Source of the DNA: Clostridiales bacterium
GTDB taxonomy: Bacteria > Bacillota > Clostridia > Peptostreptococcales > Acidaminobacteraceae
Reading direction: 5' to 3'
Assembly: GCA_016342415.1 (NCBI GenBank)
Contig: JAEIOD010000003.1
Span: 124,001-188,000 of the forward strand
DNA length: 64,000 nt
Shown: piece by piece, positions 63,750-64,000 of the stretch
How the letters are laid out: every line of letters begins with the position of its first letter
How positions within the stretch are numbered: position 1 is the stretch's first letter
Position numbers and translations under genes: made by a program
The notes under the pieces: generated by a model
What the model saw: the letters and a program-made list of their open reading frames with translations, nothing else
Databases searched by the model: none
Told to the model about the DNA's origin: nothing

Positions 63750-64000
63750 ATGAGTCAATTAGGGTTTTCGAAACAAATACTATTATTATTGTTATCTTTG
63801 GTTATAATTTGTACTGTTGTAACAGGGGTGATAAGTTATAATGTAACTTATGAATTAAACGATGAATTGGTCATGGAGAATCTTGAGGCGATAACTGAAT
63901 CAACTTATAATTTAATAGACTCTGCTGTAAATGTCTCTATTCGTAACCACTTAAGAGCAATAGCTGAGATAAACAAAGATATTATTCAGCTGTATTATGA
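63750..64000 (+). CDS. Methyl-accepting chemotaxis protein, N-terminal part
   Basis: ATG 63750 follows GTGGGGGAT, and the frame is open to the right edge (83 codons visible). A membrane segment near 11-29 precedes an external helix with STYNLIDSAVNVSIRNHLRA and IAEINKDIIQLYY, which match the Cache-type sensor of clostridial chemoreceptors or sensor kinases. The cytoplasmic output domain lies beyond the window, so MCP is the likeliest call, not a certain one. Confidence 0.6.
   Translation, partial: MSQLGFSKQILLLLLSLVIICTVVTGVISYNVTYELNDELVMENLEAITESTYNLIDSAVNVSIRNHLRAIAEINKDIIQLYY

Noticed and set aside
1-64000. Genetic code 4 (TGA = Trp) for the whole organism
   Set aside because: Long intact genes contain no TGA and encode Trp by TGG, and TGA serves as a stop in overlapping gene junctions (13876, 18327, 37027).

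Overview
This window looks like chromosome from an AT-rich, low-GC Gram-positive anaerobe (Bacillota, most likely a clostridial lineage; I cannot name the genus). The reasons are strong GGAGG-type ribosome binding sites, frequent TTG/GTG starts, lipobox lipoproteins, an HPr with a regulatory Ser46, MutS2 and SorC families, a selenocysteine formate dehydrogenase and 4Fe-4S ferredoxins. Every gene I can support lies on the + strand, as expected of one replichore arm. TGA is used as a stop and Trp is TGG, so this is the standard bacterial code plus selenocysteine. I see no rRNA, tRNA, CRISPR array, insertion sequence or integrase.

Layout. 1-1067: end of an ABC-2 exporter permease, then a decayed small membrane ORF behind a good promoter. 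1068-4286: a MutS2-like ATPase without an Smr domain and a PepT-like M20 peptidase. 4479-14196: a complete L-ascorbate PTS regulon (ulaA, a HAD phosphatase, EIIA, lactonase, EIIB, ulaD, ulaE, ulaF, a SorC-family regulator) that ends with its own EI and HPr and is preceded by three related operator-like sites. 14328-16470: a kinase-like protein and small hypothetical proteins. 16601-21036: an NAD-linked formate dehydrogenase (NuoE-like, NuoF-like and catalytic subunits); the catalytic subunit is split by an in-frame TGA followed by an fdhF-like SECIS hairpin, giving an 892-residue selenoprotein.

21146-46268: an accessory-like stretch. It holds a lipoprotein, a DUF2804 protein, an ECF sigma/anti-sigma pair, an AAA ATPase, a radical SAM protein, a terpenoid-cyclase-like toroid protein, four intact and one broken GNAT acetyltransferases, a MacA/MacB-type exporter, a TrmH-family RNA methyltransferase, CorA, an RQC-type winged-helix protein, a UvrD-like helicase fused to a Uma2 nuclease domain, a SAM methyltransferase and a probable ADP-ribosyltransferase. 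46498-47428 is an alpha/beta-hydrolase pseudogene.

47568-54208: an SH3b lipoprotein, an Ig-like (Big_14) protein, small proteins, and an MBOAT/DHHW cell-surface O-acetylation set with a DUF4358-like lipoprotein. 54363-57976: a MarR regulator and an AhpD / lipoyl-dihydrolipoamide dehydrogenase / lipoate ligase operon, which looks like a self-contained lipoyl-dependent thiol-peroxide system. 58430-64000: small proteins, a second SH3b lipoprotein paralogous to the first, an IclR remnant, a ferredoxin, a cytoplasmic protein made of six BamE/SmpA-like repeats, and the start of a chemotaxis receptor.

The most notable items are the selenocysteine formate dehydrogenase, the lipoyl/AhpD operon, the helicase-Uma2 fusion, the R-S-E ADP-ribosyltransferase, the six-repeat BamE-like protein, the PTS operon carrying its own EI/HPr, and a recurrent pattern of in-frame TGA codons interrupting otherwise readable genes.
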